Source: UBA5109 sp038148435
GTDB taxonomy: Bacteria > Pseudomonadota > Gammaproteobacteria > Pseudomonadales > Pseudohongiellaceae
Direction of reading: 5' to 3'
Length of the DNA stretch: 64,000 nt
Assembly (NCBI GenBank): GCA_038148435.1
Contig: JAYQVM010000001.1
Span: 20,519 to 84,518, forward strand
Shown: positions 8,684 to 16,892 of the stretch, in pieces
Numbering within the stretch: the stretch's first letter is position 1
Layout: each line of letters begins with the position of its first letter
The notes under the pieces: model-generated
What the model was told of the DNA's origin: nothing
The model's input: the letters and a program-made list of their open reading frames with translations, nothing else
Database searches by the model: none
Position numbers and translations under genes: made by a program

Positions 8684-8725
8684 ATGAGCAAAGGTATTAT
8701 TATTCGACAGCATCAGGCGGGTTGA
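8684..8725 (+). CDS. Isoleucine-rich leader peptide of the cimA attenuator
   Basis: A 13-codon frame encodes MSKGIIIRQHQAG with three consecutive ATT (Ile) codons at 8696-8704 and stops at TGA 8723-8725. In-frame ATGs at 8678 and 8669 would give 15 or 18 residues; none has a strong ribosome site, so the exact start is open. It lies upstream of a citramalate synthase gene (isoleucine pathway), and its stop codon falls at the end of the antiterminator arm, the design expected for ribosome-mediated attenuation. A ribosome short of Ile-tRNA would stall at the Ile triplet. Confidence 0.75.
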   Translation: MSKGIIIRQHQAG

Positions 8726-8774
8726 AGCAAATTACGTTTGCAAAGATTTTATAAAACCCGCCAATCGGCGGGTT
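8716..8774 (+). promoter_or_regulatory. Ile-responsive transcription attenuator (mutually exclusive hairpins)
   Basis: GGCGGGTT occurs twice, at 8716-8723 and 8767-8774. Both copies are exactly complementary to AACCCGCC at 8755-8762. Pairing of the first copy with 8755-8762 forms an antiterminator; pairing of the second copy forms the terminator. The leader-peptide stop codon overlaps the first copy, so a ribosome that finishes the leader masks it and termination follows. A ribosome stalled at the Ile codons leaves it free and cimA is read. Base complementarity is seen directly; the regulatory logic follows the known ilv/leu/his leader mechanism. Confidence 0.75.
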
Positions 8775-8778
8775 TTTT
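8753..8778 (+). terminator. Intrinsic terminator in the cimA leader
   Basis: A perfect G/C-rich stem (AACCCGCC with GGCGGGTT, extendable by two A-T pairs) closes a four-base AATC loop and runs straight into six T residues. It lies 77 bp before the cimA ATG, an odd place for a terminator unless it is regulatory. The nearest upstream plus-strand gene is lptG, more than 600 bp away, so it is best explained as the terminator half of the attenuator. Confidence 0.88.
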
Positions 8779-8854
8779 GCGTTAAGGGCTGTGCATTTTC
8801 AAGGAAGCCTGAACAGCAAGGAAAACTTAAGTAGTGAAAAAAGAGATCTATGTT

Positions 8855-10399
8855 ATGAGTAAATTACCCGACTATGTTGCATTGATGGATACTACCCTGC
8901 GCGACGGCGAGCAGACACAAGGCGTATCATTTTCCGCCGGGGAAAAGCTGAACATCGCTCAGGCTCTGCTGGAAGCCCTGAAAGTTGATCGTATCGAAGT
9001 AGCTTCTGCTAGAGTCAGTGAAGGTGAAAAAGATGCGGTCAGCCAAATCATTACCTGGGCTACAAAGCATGGCTACCAGGATCGGGTGGAAGTGCTGGGA
9101 TTCGTCGATCATACATACAGTGTTGACTGGATTGTTGCCTGTGGGGGAAAGGTCGTCAATCTGCTAACCAAAGGCAGTGAAAATCACTGTCGCAATCAGC
9201 TAGGAAAGACATTGCAGGAGCATGCAGTTGATATATGTCAGACTGTCGCCTACGCGCGTGAAAATGGTCTGAGGGTAAATGCCTACCTAGAAGACTGGTC
9301 CAATGGGTATCGGGATAACAGTGATTATGTTTATGGTTTGATGGAACTGATCAAGGATTCAGGCATCGAGCATTTTATGTTACCTGATACTCTGGGTGTA
9401 ATGAGTCCCAAAGAAGTCTCTAGGGCCATGAAAGATATGCAGGCGCGCTTTCCCGAGCAGATTTTTGATTTTCACCCACACAATGACTATGGCCTTGCGG
9501 TTGCCAATTGCATGGCGGCTGTTGAAACCGGCATCACTAATTTGCATTGCACGGTTAACTGCTTGGGTGAGCGGGCTGGTAATGCTTCACTGGCGGAGCT
9601 GTCTGTTGTGCTCAAAGATAAGATGGGTGTCAGCACGGCCATTGATGAGACACATTTAAGTGACGTCAGCCGAATGGTCGAGCGTTTTTCCGGTAAATGG
9701 CTGTCTGCCAACATGCCCATCGTCGGTGAAGACGTGTTTACCCAGACGGCAGGCATTCATGCCGACGGGGATGTCAAAGGCGGGCTTTATGAAACCCACC
9801 TGAGTCCCGAACGCTTTGATCGAAAGCGTACCTATGCCCTTGGCAAGCTCAGTGGTAAGGCCTCAGTCATGAAAAACATTGAGGAGCTGGGTATTTCTCT
9901 GTCAGCCGAAGATCTAAAGAAAGTGCTGGATCGGGTAGTAAAACTCGGTGATTCAAAAGAAACCATCACTGCGGATGATTTACCTTTTATAATCGCCGAT
10001 GTGCTGGAAAGTAGCTCCTTTCATCATATTCATCTTGAGAATTGCCAGATCAGTAGCAGCTTTGGTGAAGAATCAGTCGTCAAACTAGATCTGGGTATCA
10101 ATGGTTACCGCTTCACGGAGCAAGGGCAGGGAAACGGCGGTTTCTCTGCATTTATTGATGCGCTGAAAAAAATACTGTCACAGGTCAACTTTGAGTTACC
10201 GGAACTGGTCGATTACTCGGTTCGTATTCCTCGCGGCGGCAAACCCGGTGCGCTGACCGAATGTACCATCATATGGGATGTGGAAGGTCTACGAGGCCGC
10301 AAACTTCGAACCCGCGGAGTGCATGCCAACCAGGTATACGCAGCGGTGTTGGCAACCCTGCGCATGGTTAATATACGATTAGATGCTCTAAGCAATTAG
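8855..10399 (+). CDS. cimA: (R)-citramalate synthase, Leptospira CimA type
   Basis: Condenses pyruvate and acetyl-CoA to (R)-citramalate, the first step of the threonine-independent isoleucine route. It has a TIM barrel, linker and C-terminal LeuA-type regulatory domain. From the ATG at 8855 (514 residues), catalytic Arg16-Asp17 (TLRDGEQ), His207 and His209 (HPHND), and Tyr144, Glu146, Thr179, His302 and Asp304 fall at the same numbers as in the Leptospira enzyme as I recall it. The pyruvate-pocket residues Leu81 and Leu104 are also kept, which argues against isopropylmalate synthase. A GTG at 8834 would add seven residues, but the alignment favours 8855. The regulatory domain suggests isoleucine feedback, and the leader attenuator upstream agrees. 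Confidence 0.88.
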   Translation: MSKLPDYVALMDTTLRDGEQTQGVSFSAGEKLNIAQALLEALKVDRIEVASARVSEGEKDAVSQIITWATKHGYQDRVEVLGFVDHTYSVDWIVACGGKVVNLLTKGSENHCRNQLGKTLQEHAVDICQTVAYARENGLRVNAYLEDWSNGYRDNSDYVYGLMELIKDSGIEHFMLPDTLGVMSPKEVSRAMKDMQARFPEQIFDFHPHNDYGLAVANCMAAVETGITNLHCTVNCLGERAGNASLAELSVVLKDKMGVSTAIDETHLSDVSRMVERFSGKWLSANMPIVGEDVFTQTAGIHADGDVKGGLYETHLSPERFDRKRTYALGKLSGKASVMKNIEELGISLSAEDLKKVLDRVVKLGDSKETITADDLPFIIADVLESSSFHHIHLENCQISSSFGEESVVKLDLGINGYRFTEQGQGNGGFSAFIDALKKILSQVNFELPELVDYSVRIPRGGKPGALTECTIIWDVEGLRGRKLRTRGVHANQVYAAVLATLRMVNIRLDALSN

Positions 10400-10563
10400 G
10401 CGAATTTCCAATGAGCGCCATAGATCAGCGTAACTCTGTTCAATCACTGACACATAACAAAGCTACTTGCGTAAGCTGTTATAGCTCCTCCTTTTTTAAA
10501 GGATTGAGAACTCAGCTCTGACTAAGAACATTCAAATACAAAAACAGTAGAAGGAAACAACAG

Positions 10564-11571
10564 ATGATTGATCTTCGCAGTGATACGGTAACCCGACCAT
10601 CAAAAGTGATGCGCGAGCTAATTGCAAAGGCAGAAGTGGGTGATGATGTCTGGGGGGATGATCCCACGGTAAATGCTCTCGAAGAACTCAGTGCCGAGAT
10701 GCTGGGAACAGAAGCTGCTATTTTTGCTGCTAGTGGCACCCAGTCCAACCTAATTGGCTTGATGGCGCACTGTCAGCGTGGTGATGAATATCTAGTTGGA
10801 CAGCATGCCCATACCTACAAGCTGGAGGGTGGTGGTGCAGCTGTTCTCGGCAGTATTCAGCCACAGCCGATCACGGTGGAGCCTGATGGCACCCTGAGTC
10901 TGGACAATATTCTAGCCGCCATCAAACCGAATGATTTTCACTATGCCAGGACACGTTTGCTGTGCCTAGAGAATACCATCGGTGGCAAAGTACTCCCCCT
11001 AGACTATCTCGCAAAGGCCTCGGAACTAGCTGATGAGCATGGCCTTCGTAAACACCTTGATGGTGCTCGGATCTTTAATGCTGCTGTTAAACTAGGCATT
11101 GATGTTAAAGCAATAACTCAGTATTTTGATTCAGTATCGGTGTGCCTCTCAAAAGGCCTTGGAGCGCCAGTCGGTTCTGTGCTTTGCGGCTCCAAAGACT
11201 TAATTGAGGAGGCAAGACGCTGGCGTAAAGTACTTGGTGGAGGCATGCGCCAGGCGGGTATTCTCGCTGCAGCCTGCATCTATGTGCTGGAAAATAACAT
11301 TGAACGTCTGGCTGAAGACCATGCCAATGCGGCCCTGTTGGGCAAGGGTCTGGCAGAGATCGAAGAACTGGAAGTACCACTCGATTTTCTGCACACCAAT
11401 ATGGTGTTTTTCTCAGTTCCTGATGGACGCGGCACGGAGCTCTCAGCTTATCTGGAAAAACAAGGCATTCTGGTAGACGGCAGGAAGAACTTCCGCCTAG
11501 TCACGCACCTTGATATAAGCAAGGCTGATATCGAGAAGACGGTTAAAGCCATCAAGACATTTTTTGCCTGA
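10564..11571 (+). CDS. ltaE: Low-specificity L-threonine aldolase
   Basis: A 335-residue fold-type I PLP enzyme that cleaves L-threonine or L-allo-threonine to glycine and acetaldehyde. The N terminus MIDLRSDTVTRPS is the family signature. The PLP lysine is Lys197 in CLSKGLGAPVGS, the cofactor Asp is in HLDGARIFNAA (about residues 164-174), and the stacking His lies in GQHAHTYKLE (about 79-88). An AGAAGGAAA ribosome site precedes the ATG. It is separated from cimA by 164 bp with no obvious terminator. As a threonine-consuming enzyme it fits a cell that makes isoleucine from pyruvate rather than threonine, though that link is inference. Confidence 0.92.
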   Translation: MIDLRSDTVTRPSKVMRELIAKAEVGDDVWGDDPTVNALEELSAEMLGTEAAIFAASGTQSNLIGLMAHCQRGDEYLVGQHAHTYKLEGGGAAVLGSIQPQPITVEPDGTLSLDNILAAIKPNDFHYARTRLLCLENTIGGKVLPLDYLAKASELADEHGLRKHLDGARIFNAAVKLGIDVKAITQYFDSVSVCLSKGLGAPVGSVLCGSKDLIEEARRWRKVLGGGMRQAGILAAACIYVLENNIERLAEDHANAALLGKGLAEIEELEVPLDFLHTNMVFFSVPDGRGTELSAYLEKQGILVDGRKNFRLVTHLDISKADIEKTVKAIKTFFA

Positions 11572-11590
11572 TCCCAGTAATGATGATTGG

Positions 11591-12181
11591 CTACTGATTC
11601 TGTTCCGTTTCTACCGACCAGTCACATGCCTCGCAAACGGGTGAGAGATCGTGCTCAGCCATGATGCCGAAAATATAATCTCGCCAGACCTCGTTCGGCT
11701 GCCATACGCTATTCATGTCAGCTTTGGCTTCAGCTATGGGTATGCCTTCATAAATGACCCGATAGAGAAAACTAAAAGCGGATGCTCTGAAATTAACAAC
11801 GCAATGCAGCAGAGTTTTTTTGCTGGTATTGTGCTGCATGGAGTCAGCGAATGTATAGAAATCATCGGGCAGGGGATTATTGAAATCCACCGGCACATGC
11901 ATGTATTCCATGCCAAGATTTTTAATAAGTTGGTCTGCATCTGGCAGTGCACCATTGCTGCTGTTAAAGGCAAGGAAAACCACCCGCTCAAAGCCATGAT
12001 CGGCGAGACTTTGATACTGCTCCCGCGTGGGTTGACCGGAACTGGCAAACAACGAGTTGTACTGCCGAAAGTTGCTGATATCAGCCAGATCAGGGCCGGA
12101 TGCTTCCATGGCAGAACTCCAGCTTGGTAAAACAAAAAATATAGGCAGGAAGTTTCTCAGCATTGGCATGAGTACTTTCAT
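11591..12181 (-). CDS. Exported protein tyrosine phosphatase-like (DUF442-type) protein
   Basis: A 196-residue protein with a probable Sec signal (MKVLMPMLRNFLPIFFVLPSW, cleavage near Ala25) followed by a phosphatase/rhodanese-like fold. SSGQPTREQYQSLADHGF (about residues 48-65) is the usual opening of DUF442 and beta-lactamase-hydrolase-like proteins. The presumed active loop is HCVVNFRAS (about 128-136), a C-X4-R loop, one residue shorter than the classical C-X5-R of tyrosine phosphatases but usual for this subfamily. The substrate is unknown. It converges with ltaE and lies downstream of leuB on the minus strand. A GGGGGAA ribosome site precedes the ATG. Confidence 0.75.
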   Translation of the reverse strand: MKVLMPMLRNFLPIFFVLPSWSSAMEASGPDLADISNFRQYNSLFASSGQPTREQYQSLADHGFERVVFLAFNSSNGALPDADQLIKNLGMEYMHVPVDFNNPLPDDFYTFADSMQHNTSKKTLLHCVVNFRASAFSFLYRVIYEGIPIAEAKADMNSVWQPNEVWRDYIFGIMAEHDLSPVCEACDWSVETEQNQ

Positions 12182-12285
12182 GGGATTCCCCCGTTTTATT
12201 GTTATCAGGAAACAGAGCCAATTTATCTTGGCGAAGTGTCAGAGTGAATCAAGGATTTACTCTGATACCATTATTCTGTTGCTAC

Positions 12286-13383
12286 TTAACTATTGGCAAA
12301 GGCCTCAGCGACCATCGTGCCAAAGTCTATGGTGCTGACCATTTTCACATCGGCACCCGGCTTTGACAGGTCTGGTGTTGAGTAGCCCTGAGCGAATACC
12401 CCTTGCATGGCCTGCCAGAGGTTTTTTGCTTCAGCCTGCATGTCCAGGCTGAACTCCAGCATCATGGCAACTGAGCCAATCATGGAATAGGGGTTGGCAA
12501 TGTTCTTGCCGGCAATGTCCGGTGCGGAGCCATGAGAAGGTTCGTAATAGGCCTTTTCCGGGCCAATACAAGCAGAAGGCATCAGGCCCAGTGAACCCAG
12601 TATGCCACCACCCTGATCGGAGATGATGTCGCCGAACATATTTTCCATTACCATGACATCAAACTGACCCGGATTCAGACACAAATAGGTGGCTGCTGCA
12701 TCTACCAGAATATGGATGACTTCAACATCGGGATAATCTTGGCTGACTTCGCCGCAAATCTCGTTCCATAGCACGGATGATTTGAGGACATTGCTCTTGT
12801 GAATGTTATGAAGCACTTTCTTGCGCTTCTGTGCGGTTTCAAAAGCGACCTTCATGATGCGTTTTATCTGGTCTTCAGTATATTCAAGAGTTTCTTTGAC
12901 ATAGCGACGGCCGTCTTCATTAATACCGGTTTCCTTGTCGCCGAAATACAGGCCGCCCACTAGTTCCCGGATGATCATGATATCTATAGCATCACCGATA
13001 ATCTCCGGTTTCAAGGGAGAAAAATGTGCTAGCCCCTTGGGTAAATAGACGGGACGGAAGTTGGCGTAGGTATTGTAGCGCCGGCGCAGCGGGAGCAGGG
13101 CGCCCCGTTCAGGCTGCATATCAACGGGAATCTTTTTAGATTCTTCATGGCTCAGTCCGATTGGCCCCTTGAGGATGGCGTCTGCGGTATCGCAAACGGT
13201 CTTGGTCTCATCCGGAAAGGGATGTCCACAGTCAAAATATGCATTGGCACCGAAGGGGGCATGCGTCAGTTCAAGCCCGATACTGTTGCGTTCAGCAATC
13301 AGATTCAGAATTTTTTCGGCTTCAGTCATGATTTCAGGACCGATACCGTCGCCATCGAGCAGCGCAATTTTAAAAGAACTCAT
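12286..13383 (-). CDS. leuB: 3-isopropylmalate dehydrogenase family enzyme (LeuB-like, divergent)
   Basis: A 365-residue NAD-dependent beta-hydroxyacid oxidative decarboxylase. The family blocks are clear: GDGIGPEIM (about 10-18), PERGALLPLRRRYNTYANFRP with substrate arginines (about 90-111), IRELVGGLYFG, metal-site aspartates in NMFGDIISD, and HGSAPDIAGKNIANP. Two usually constant blocks differ: DKANVL reads HKSNVL, and VDNAAMQL reads VDAAATYL. LeuB acts in leucine synthesis and, in organisms using CimA, also oxidises erythro-beta-methyl-malate for isoleucine. The nearby cimA and the altered pocket make the second role worth considering. No leuA, leuC or leuD is in the window. An AAGGAAA ribosome site precedes the ATG. 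Confidence 0.82.
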   Translation of the reverse strand: MSSFKIALLDGDGIGPEIMTEAEKILNLIAERNSIGLELTHAPFGANAYFDCGHPFPDETKTVCDTADAILKGPIGLSHEESKKIPVDMQPERGALLPLRRRYNTYANFRPVYLPKGLAHFSPLKPEIIGDAIDIMIIRELVGGLYFGDKETGINEDGRRYVKETLEYTEDQIKRIMKVAFETAQKRKKVLHNIHKSNVLKSSVLWNEICGEVSQDYPDVEVIHILVDAAATYLCLNPGQFDVMVMENMFGDIISDQGGGILGSLGLMPSACIGPEKAYYEPSHGSAPDIAGKNIANPYSMIGSVAMMLEFSLDMQAEAKNLWQAMQGVFAQGYSTPDLSKPGADVKMVSTIDFGTMVAEAFANS

Positions 13384-13425
13384 GGGTTTCCTTGTTTCTG
13401 AGATTTTGGAGTAAAACTACAAAGG

Positions 13426-13435
13426 NNNNNNNNNN
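13426..13435. other. Assembly gap (10 N)
   Basis: Ten N residues mark a scaffold join. The nine bases on the left (ctacaaagg, 13417-13425) are repeated exactly on the right (13436-13444), so the contigs may in truth overlap here and little or no sequence may be missing. It lies in the leuB promoter region. Confidence 0.97.
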
Positions 13436-13703
13436 CTACAAAGGGCGGCTAATTTAGCATTTCGTCAAAATTGAGTAAATCAACAAATTTTCTGCAAAAC
13501 GGTAAATTTAAAAAAATATTTACAAAAAAAATCGAATTTTTTTAAAAAATCTTCAATTTTTTTTTCAAATGGGTTCTTTTAAAGATTTTCCAGGTACTCA
13601 TGACTAGTTGAAAATTATAAAATAGATGCCTGTAAAAAATACCCAAAATTTACCCAATTCTGGCTATTTTTGTAAGAAAACTACCTTAATAACGGAGCGC
13701 AAT
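13436..13703. other. AT-rich intergenic region upstream of pckG and leuB
   Basis: This divergent region holds no convincing gene. It is extremely A/T-rich, with phased A- and T-tracts between about 13500 and 13580 that could give bent DNA. An open frame in phase with pckG begins at 13626 but has no ribosome site and is not needed to complete the enzyme. Promoters for both flanking genes should lie here; I could not single one out. Confidence 0.6.
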
Positions 13704-15524
13704 ATGGTCTCTTACCAAGAGCACACAAATAACACGCAACTTATTGATTGGATTAAAGAAATCCAGGAATTATGTCAGCCGGAATCAGTCTATCTGTGTG
13801 ATGGTTCCCAGCAAGAATATGACCGCTTCTGCCAACAACTGGTTGATGATGGAACCTTTATAAAATTAAACGAAGAGCTGCGTCCGGGGTCATACTTATG
13901 CCGCTCTGATCCTCGTGATGTTGCTCGTGTAGAAGACCGTACCTTTATCTGTTCTGAAAAAGAGGAAGATGCAGGTGTCACAAATAACTGGATGGAACCA
14001 GTGGTCATGCGTGGCACTCTCAAAGACCTGTTTAATGGGTGTATGAAGGGACGCACTATGTATGTCATACCTTTTAGCATGGGTCCGCTGGGTTCTGATA
14101 TTGCCCAGATTGGAGTGCAAATCAGTGACAGCCCCTATGTGGTTGTCAATATGCGCATCATGGCGCGTATTGGCCAAAAGGTCTTGGATATTCTCGGTGA
14201 CAAACCTTTCATCAAATGTCTGCATTCAGTCGGTGCTCCATTGGCAGCCGGCGAACAGGATGTGGCCTGGCCTTGTAACCCAGACAACCGCTATATAGTG
14301 CATTATCCGGAAACCCGTGAAGTGGTCTCTTTTGGCTCCGGTTATGGTGGTAATGCGTTGCTGGGTAAAAAATGTGTGGCCCTGCGTATTGCTTCAGTCA
14401 TGGCACGTGATGAAGGCTGGCTGGCCGAACATATGCTGATTGTTGGTGTGGAATCCCCTGAAGGCGAGAAAACCTATATTGCTGGTGCCTTTCCAAGCGC
14501 CTGCGGTAAAACCAATCTAGCTATGGTTATTCCGCCTGAAGGCTTTGAAGGCTGGAAGGTATGGACTGTGGGTGACGATATTGCCTGGATCAAGCCAGGC
14601 GCCGATGGTCGTCTACATGCTATTAACCCCGAGGCGGGTTATTTCGGTGTGGCACCAGGTACCTCTTATGATTCCAATCCATCTGCCATGGATACTATTG
14701 GTAAAAATACTATTTTTACCAATGTTGCTCTGACCGATGACGGTGATGTCTGGTGGGAAGGTATGAGCAAGGAGCCGCCGGCACATCTGATTGACTGGCT
14801 CGGCAATGACTGGACACCTGACAGCGAAACATCGGCTGCGCATCCGAATGCCCGTTTTACCGCGCCGGCCTCACAGTGCCCGAGTGTGGATCCGGATTGG
14901 GAAAATCCCAAAGGCGTTCCAATCGAAGCCTTTATCTTTGGTGGCCGCCTGAGTACCACGTTCCCGCTGGTATATCAGAGCCGAGATTGGGCACACGGTG
15001 TCTACATGGCAGCAACCCTGGGCTCAGAAGCCACGGCAGCTGCCGATAACCAGGCAGCCATACGTCGTGATCCGATGGCCATGCTGCCGTTTTGCGGTTA
15101 CAACATGGGCTATTACTGGGAGCACTGGCTCAGTATGGAGAACAAAGTAGAGTATTTACCTGAGATATTCCGTGTTAACTGGTTCCGCAAGGCGCCTGAT
15201 GGTAGCTGGTTATGGCCGGGCTTCGGTCAGAATATGCGTGTCCTGCAGTGGGTGGTTAATCGTATCAAGGGCCGGGTAGATGCTGATGAAACCATATTTG
15301 GTGAAGTGCCACGTTTTGAGGATATCAACTGGGATGGCCTGGTCTATGATGAAGCCACCTTTAACACGCTGATGTCGATTGATCCTGAAAATAGTATCAG
15401 GGAGTTTGAGGATCAGGCCAATCTGTTTAACGAGATCGGTCACTCTCTGCCGACAGAACTGGAGAATCAGCGTCAGCAAATGCTGGACCTCTTAAGCCCC
15501 AAAAAGGAGCCATCAGCGGCATAA
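13704..15524 (+). CDS. pckG: Phosphoenolpyruvate carboxykinase (GTP)
   Basis: A 606-residue enzyme converting oxaloacetate and GTP to phosphoenolpyruvate, CO2 and GDP, the entry to gluconeogenesis. Diagnostic blocks are the P-loop AFPSACGKTNLAM (about residues 253-265), the preceding mobile-loop and metal region, the GDDIAW segment, VWWEGM, and the C-terminal FRVNWFRK. This is the GTP type, not the ATP type usual in enterobacteria. I choose the ATG at 13704 because GGAG lies seven bases upstream and the length then fits the family; an upstream in-frame ATG at 13626 lacks a ribosome site. A strong terminator follows. Confidence 0.94.
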   Translation: MVSYQEHTNNTQLIDWIKEIQELCQPESVYLCDGSQQEYDRFCQQLVDDGTFIKLNEELRPGSYLCRSDPRDVARVEDRTFICSEKEEDAGVTNNWMEPVVMRGTLKDLFNGCMKGRTMYVIPFSMGPLGSDIAQIGVQISDSPYVVVNMRIMARIGQKVLDILGDKPFIKCLHSVGAPLAAGEQDVAWPCNPDNRYIVHYPETREVVSFGSGYGGNALLGKKCVALRIASVMARDEGWLAEHMLIVGVESPEGEKTYIAGAFPSACGKTNLAMVIPPEGFEGWKVWTVGDDIAWIKPGADGRLHAINPEAGYFGVAPGTSYDSNPSAMDTIGKNTIFTNVALTDDGDVWWEGMSKEPPAHLIDWLGNDWTPDSETSAAHPNARFTAPASQCPSVDPDWENPKGVPIEAFIFGGRLSTTFPLVYQSRDWAHGVYMAATLGSEATAAADNQAAIRRDPMAMLPFCGYNMGYYWEHWLSMENKVEYLPEIFRVNWFRKAPDGSWLWPGFGQNMRVLQWVVNRIKGRVDADETIFGEVPRFEDINWDGLVYDEATFNTLMSIDPENSIREFEDQANLFNEIGHSLPTELENQRQQMLDLLSPKKEPSAA

Positions 15525-15576
15525 AGGCCGATGTCGCCGAATAGAAAAATCTCACTGGTCTGATGCCTCTACTCAG

Positions 15577-15617
15577 AAAAAAGCCCGATGATGAAAGCAT
15601 TATCGGGCTTTTTTTTG
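15577..15617 (+). terminator. Intrinsic terminator after pckG
   Basis: The arms AAGCCCGATgATG and CATtATCGGGCTT close a small AAAG loop and are followed by a run of eight T. The A-run before the stem lets it be read in both directions, but only pckG ends here. Confidence 0.9.
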
Positions 15618-15677
15618 TATGCTCTTGGAAAGCGCATTGCGCCAATCGTCAATTAATAACGATAATCAGGTGAATTA

Positions 15678-16826
15678 ATGAACAAGTATAAGTTATTCCG
15701 TATCTTGCTGACATTAAGCTTTCTGCTACCTAGCTTCTGGCAGCAGGGCCTTGCCCAGACTGTCCCGGACTATGTTGTGGATGCCAGCTGGCCCAAGCGT
15801 CTCCCTAATGACTGGATTATTGGCCAGGTTGCCGGTATAGATGTCGATGATGATGACAATATATGGATTGTGCATCGACCGCATTCGCTGACCGTTCAGG
15901 AAGCTGGTGCCATACAGAATCCGCCGATTGCCCTGTGTTGTGTACCGGCACCCTCGGTATTGCAGTTTGACCAGGAGGGTAATCTGTTGCAGGCCTGGGG
16001 TGGTCCATACTGGAACCGCGAAACATCCAGCTGGGTTGACGATTCACCTGGACAGGTCTGGCCTACTAATGAACACGGTATCAAGGTCGACAGTGAAGGC
16101 AATGTCTGGCTTGCCGGCAATGGTGAAGGGGATCAGATTCTCAAGTTCAGTAATGATGGCACAGAGTTACTGATGATGATTGGTGATCTGGATCGCAGCG
16201 AGCCTTATCGGGTCGACAGCAACAATACGAGTAAACTTGCGAGGCCAGCTGAAATAGACCTAGATGAAGAAGCCCGGGAAGTATATGTGGCTGACGGTTA
16301 CGGTAACCGCCGGGTAATCGTGTTTGATATGGATACCGGGGCCTACAAGCGTCACTGGGGAGCTTATGGCAACAGGCCAGATGATACACCGATGGCCGCG
16401 TATGCGGAAGAAATGGCCCCAGCTCAGCAATTTCGGGGGCCTGTGCACAGTGTACGACTCTCGGACGACGGCCTTCTGTATGTGGCAGACCGTACAGCGG
16501 ATCGTATTCAGGTTTTTAGAAAAAACGGCGACTTTGTGGAAGAAGCATTGCTAGCTCCTTGGACCCTGACTAACGGTTCAGTATGGGATATCGAAATTTC
16601 CCCTGAGCCTGGCCAGCCCTACCTGTTTGTTGCTGATGGTGCCAACAAGCGTATCTGGATCCTTGAACGCGAGACGCTTCAGCCGGTTGGCGAGATTGGC
16701 AGTGGGGGGCGCAATGCAGGCTATTTTGACTGGGTACATAATCTGACTATTGATTCTACAGGGAACATTTATACCAGCGAAGTCAACGAAGGCAAAAGGG
16801 TGCAGAAATTCCAGCTCCAGGAATAA
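15678..16826 (+). CDS. Exported NHL-repeat beta-propeller protein
   Basis: A 382-residue protein with a Sec signal (about 1-27, ending GLAQ) and a six-bladed NHL-type propeller. Repeats such as IDVDDDDNIWIVHR, IKVDSEGNVWLAGN, EVYVADGYGNRRVIVFD and LLYVADRTADRIQVF are visible. The same fold is found in peptidyl-alpha-hydroxyglycine amidating lyases and streptogramin-lyase-like proteins; catalytic identity cannot be set from sequence alone, so no enzyme name is assigned. A single CCV cysteine pair lies at about residues 77-78. It stands alone between the pckG terminator and the convergent FadL gene. Confidence 0.8.
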   Translation: MNKYKLFRILLTLSFLLPSFWQQGLAQTVPDYVVDASWPKRLPNDWIIGQVAGIDVDDDDNIWIVHRPHSLTVQEAGAIQNPPIALCCVPAPSVLQFDQEGNLLQAWGGPYWNRETSSWVDDSPGQVWPTNEHGIKVDSEGNVWLAGNGEGDQILKFSNDGTELLMMIGDLDRSEPYRVDSNNTSKLARPAEIDLDEEAREVYVADGYGNRRVIVFDMDTGAYKRHWGAYGNRPDDTPMAAYAEEMAPAQQFRGPVHSVRLSDDGLLYVADRTADRIQVFRKNGDFVEEALLAPWTLTNGSVWDIEISPEPGQPYLFVADGANKRIWILERETLQPVGEIGSGGRNAGYFDWVHNLTIDSTGNIYTSEVNEGKRVQKFQLQE

Positions 16827-16871
16827 AAAAACCTTATTCAGTCTGGTCCAGCCATATGGGCCTGGCTGAAT
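16825..16871 (-). terminator. Terminator between NHL and FadL genes
   Basis: An imperfect inverted repeat of 14 pairs with one mismatch (arms 16836-16849 and 16858-16871) is followed, in the minus direction, by AAGG and seven T. It should terminate the FadL-family gene and may also slow readthrough from the plus strand. Confidence 0.65.
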
Positions 16872-16892
16872 CTGTAATTTCAGGTTACGTGG

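Noticed and set aside
10400..10563. Terminator or second attenuator between cimA and ltaE
   Set aside because: Only a weak AGCT-type stem before a CT-rich stretch; no leader peptide or stable alternative pairing found.
13500..13580. Riboswitch or phased origin-like element in the A/T tracts before pckG
   Set aside because: No paired structure beyond simple A/T complementarity, no DnaA boxes, no conserved riboswitch core recognised.
13626..13703. Upstream in-frame extension of pckG from an ATG at 13626
   Set aside because: No ribosome site, strongly A/T-rich, and the enzyme reaches its usual length from 13704, which has GGAG seven bases upstream.
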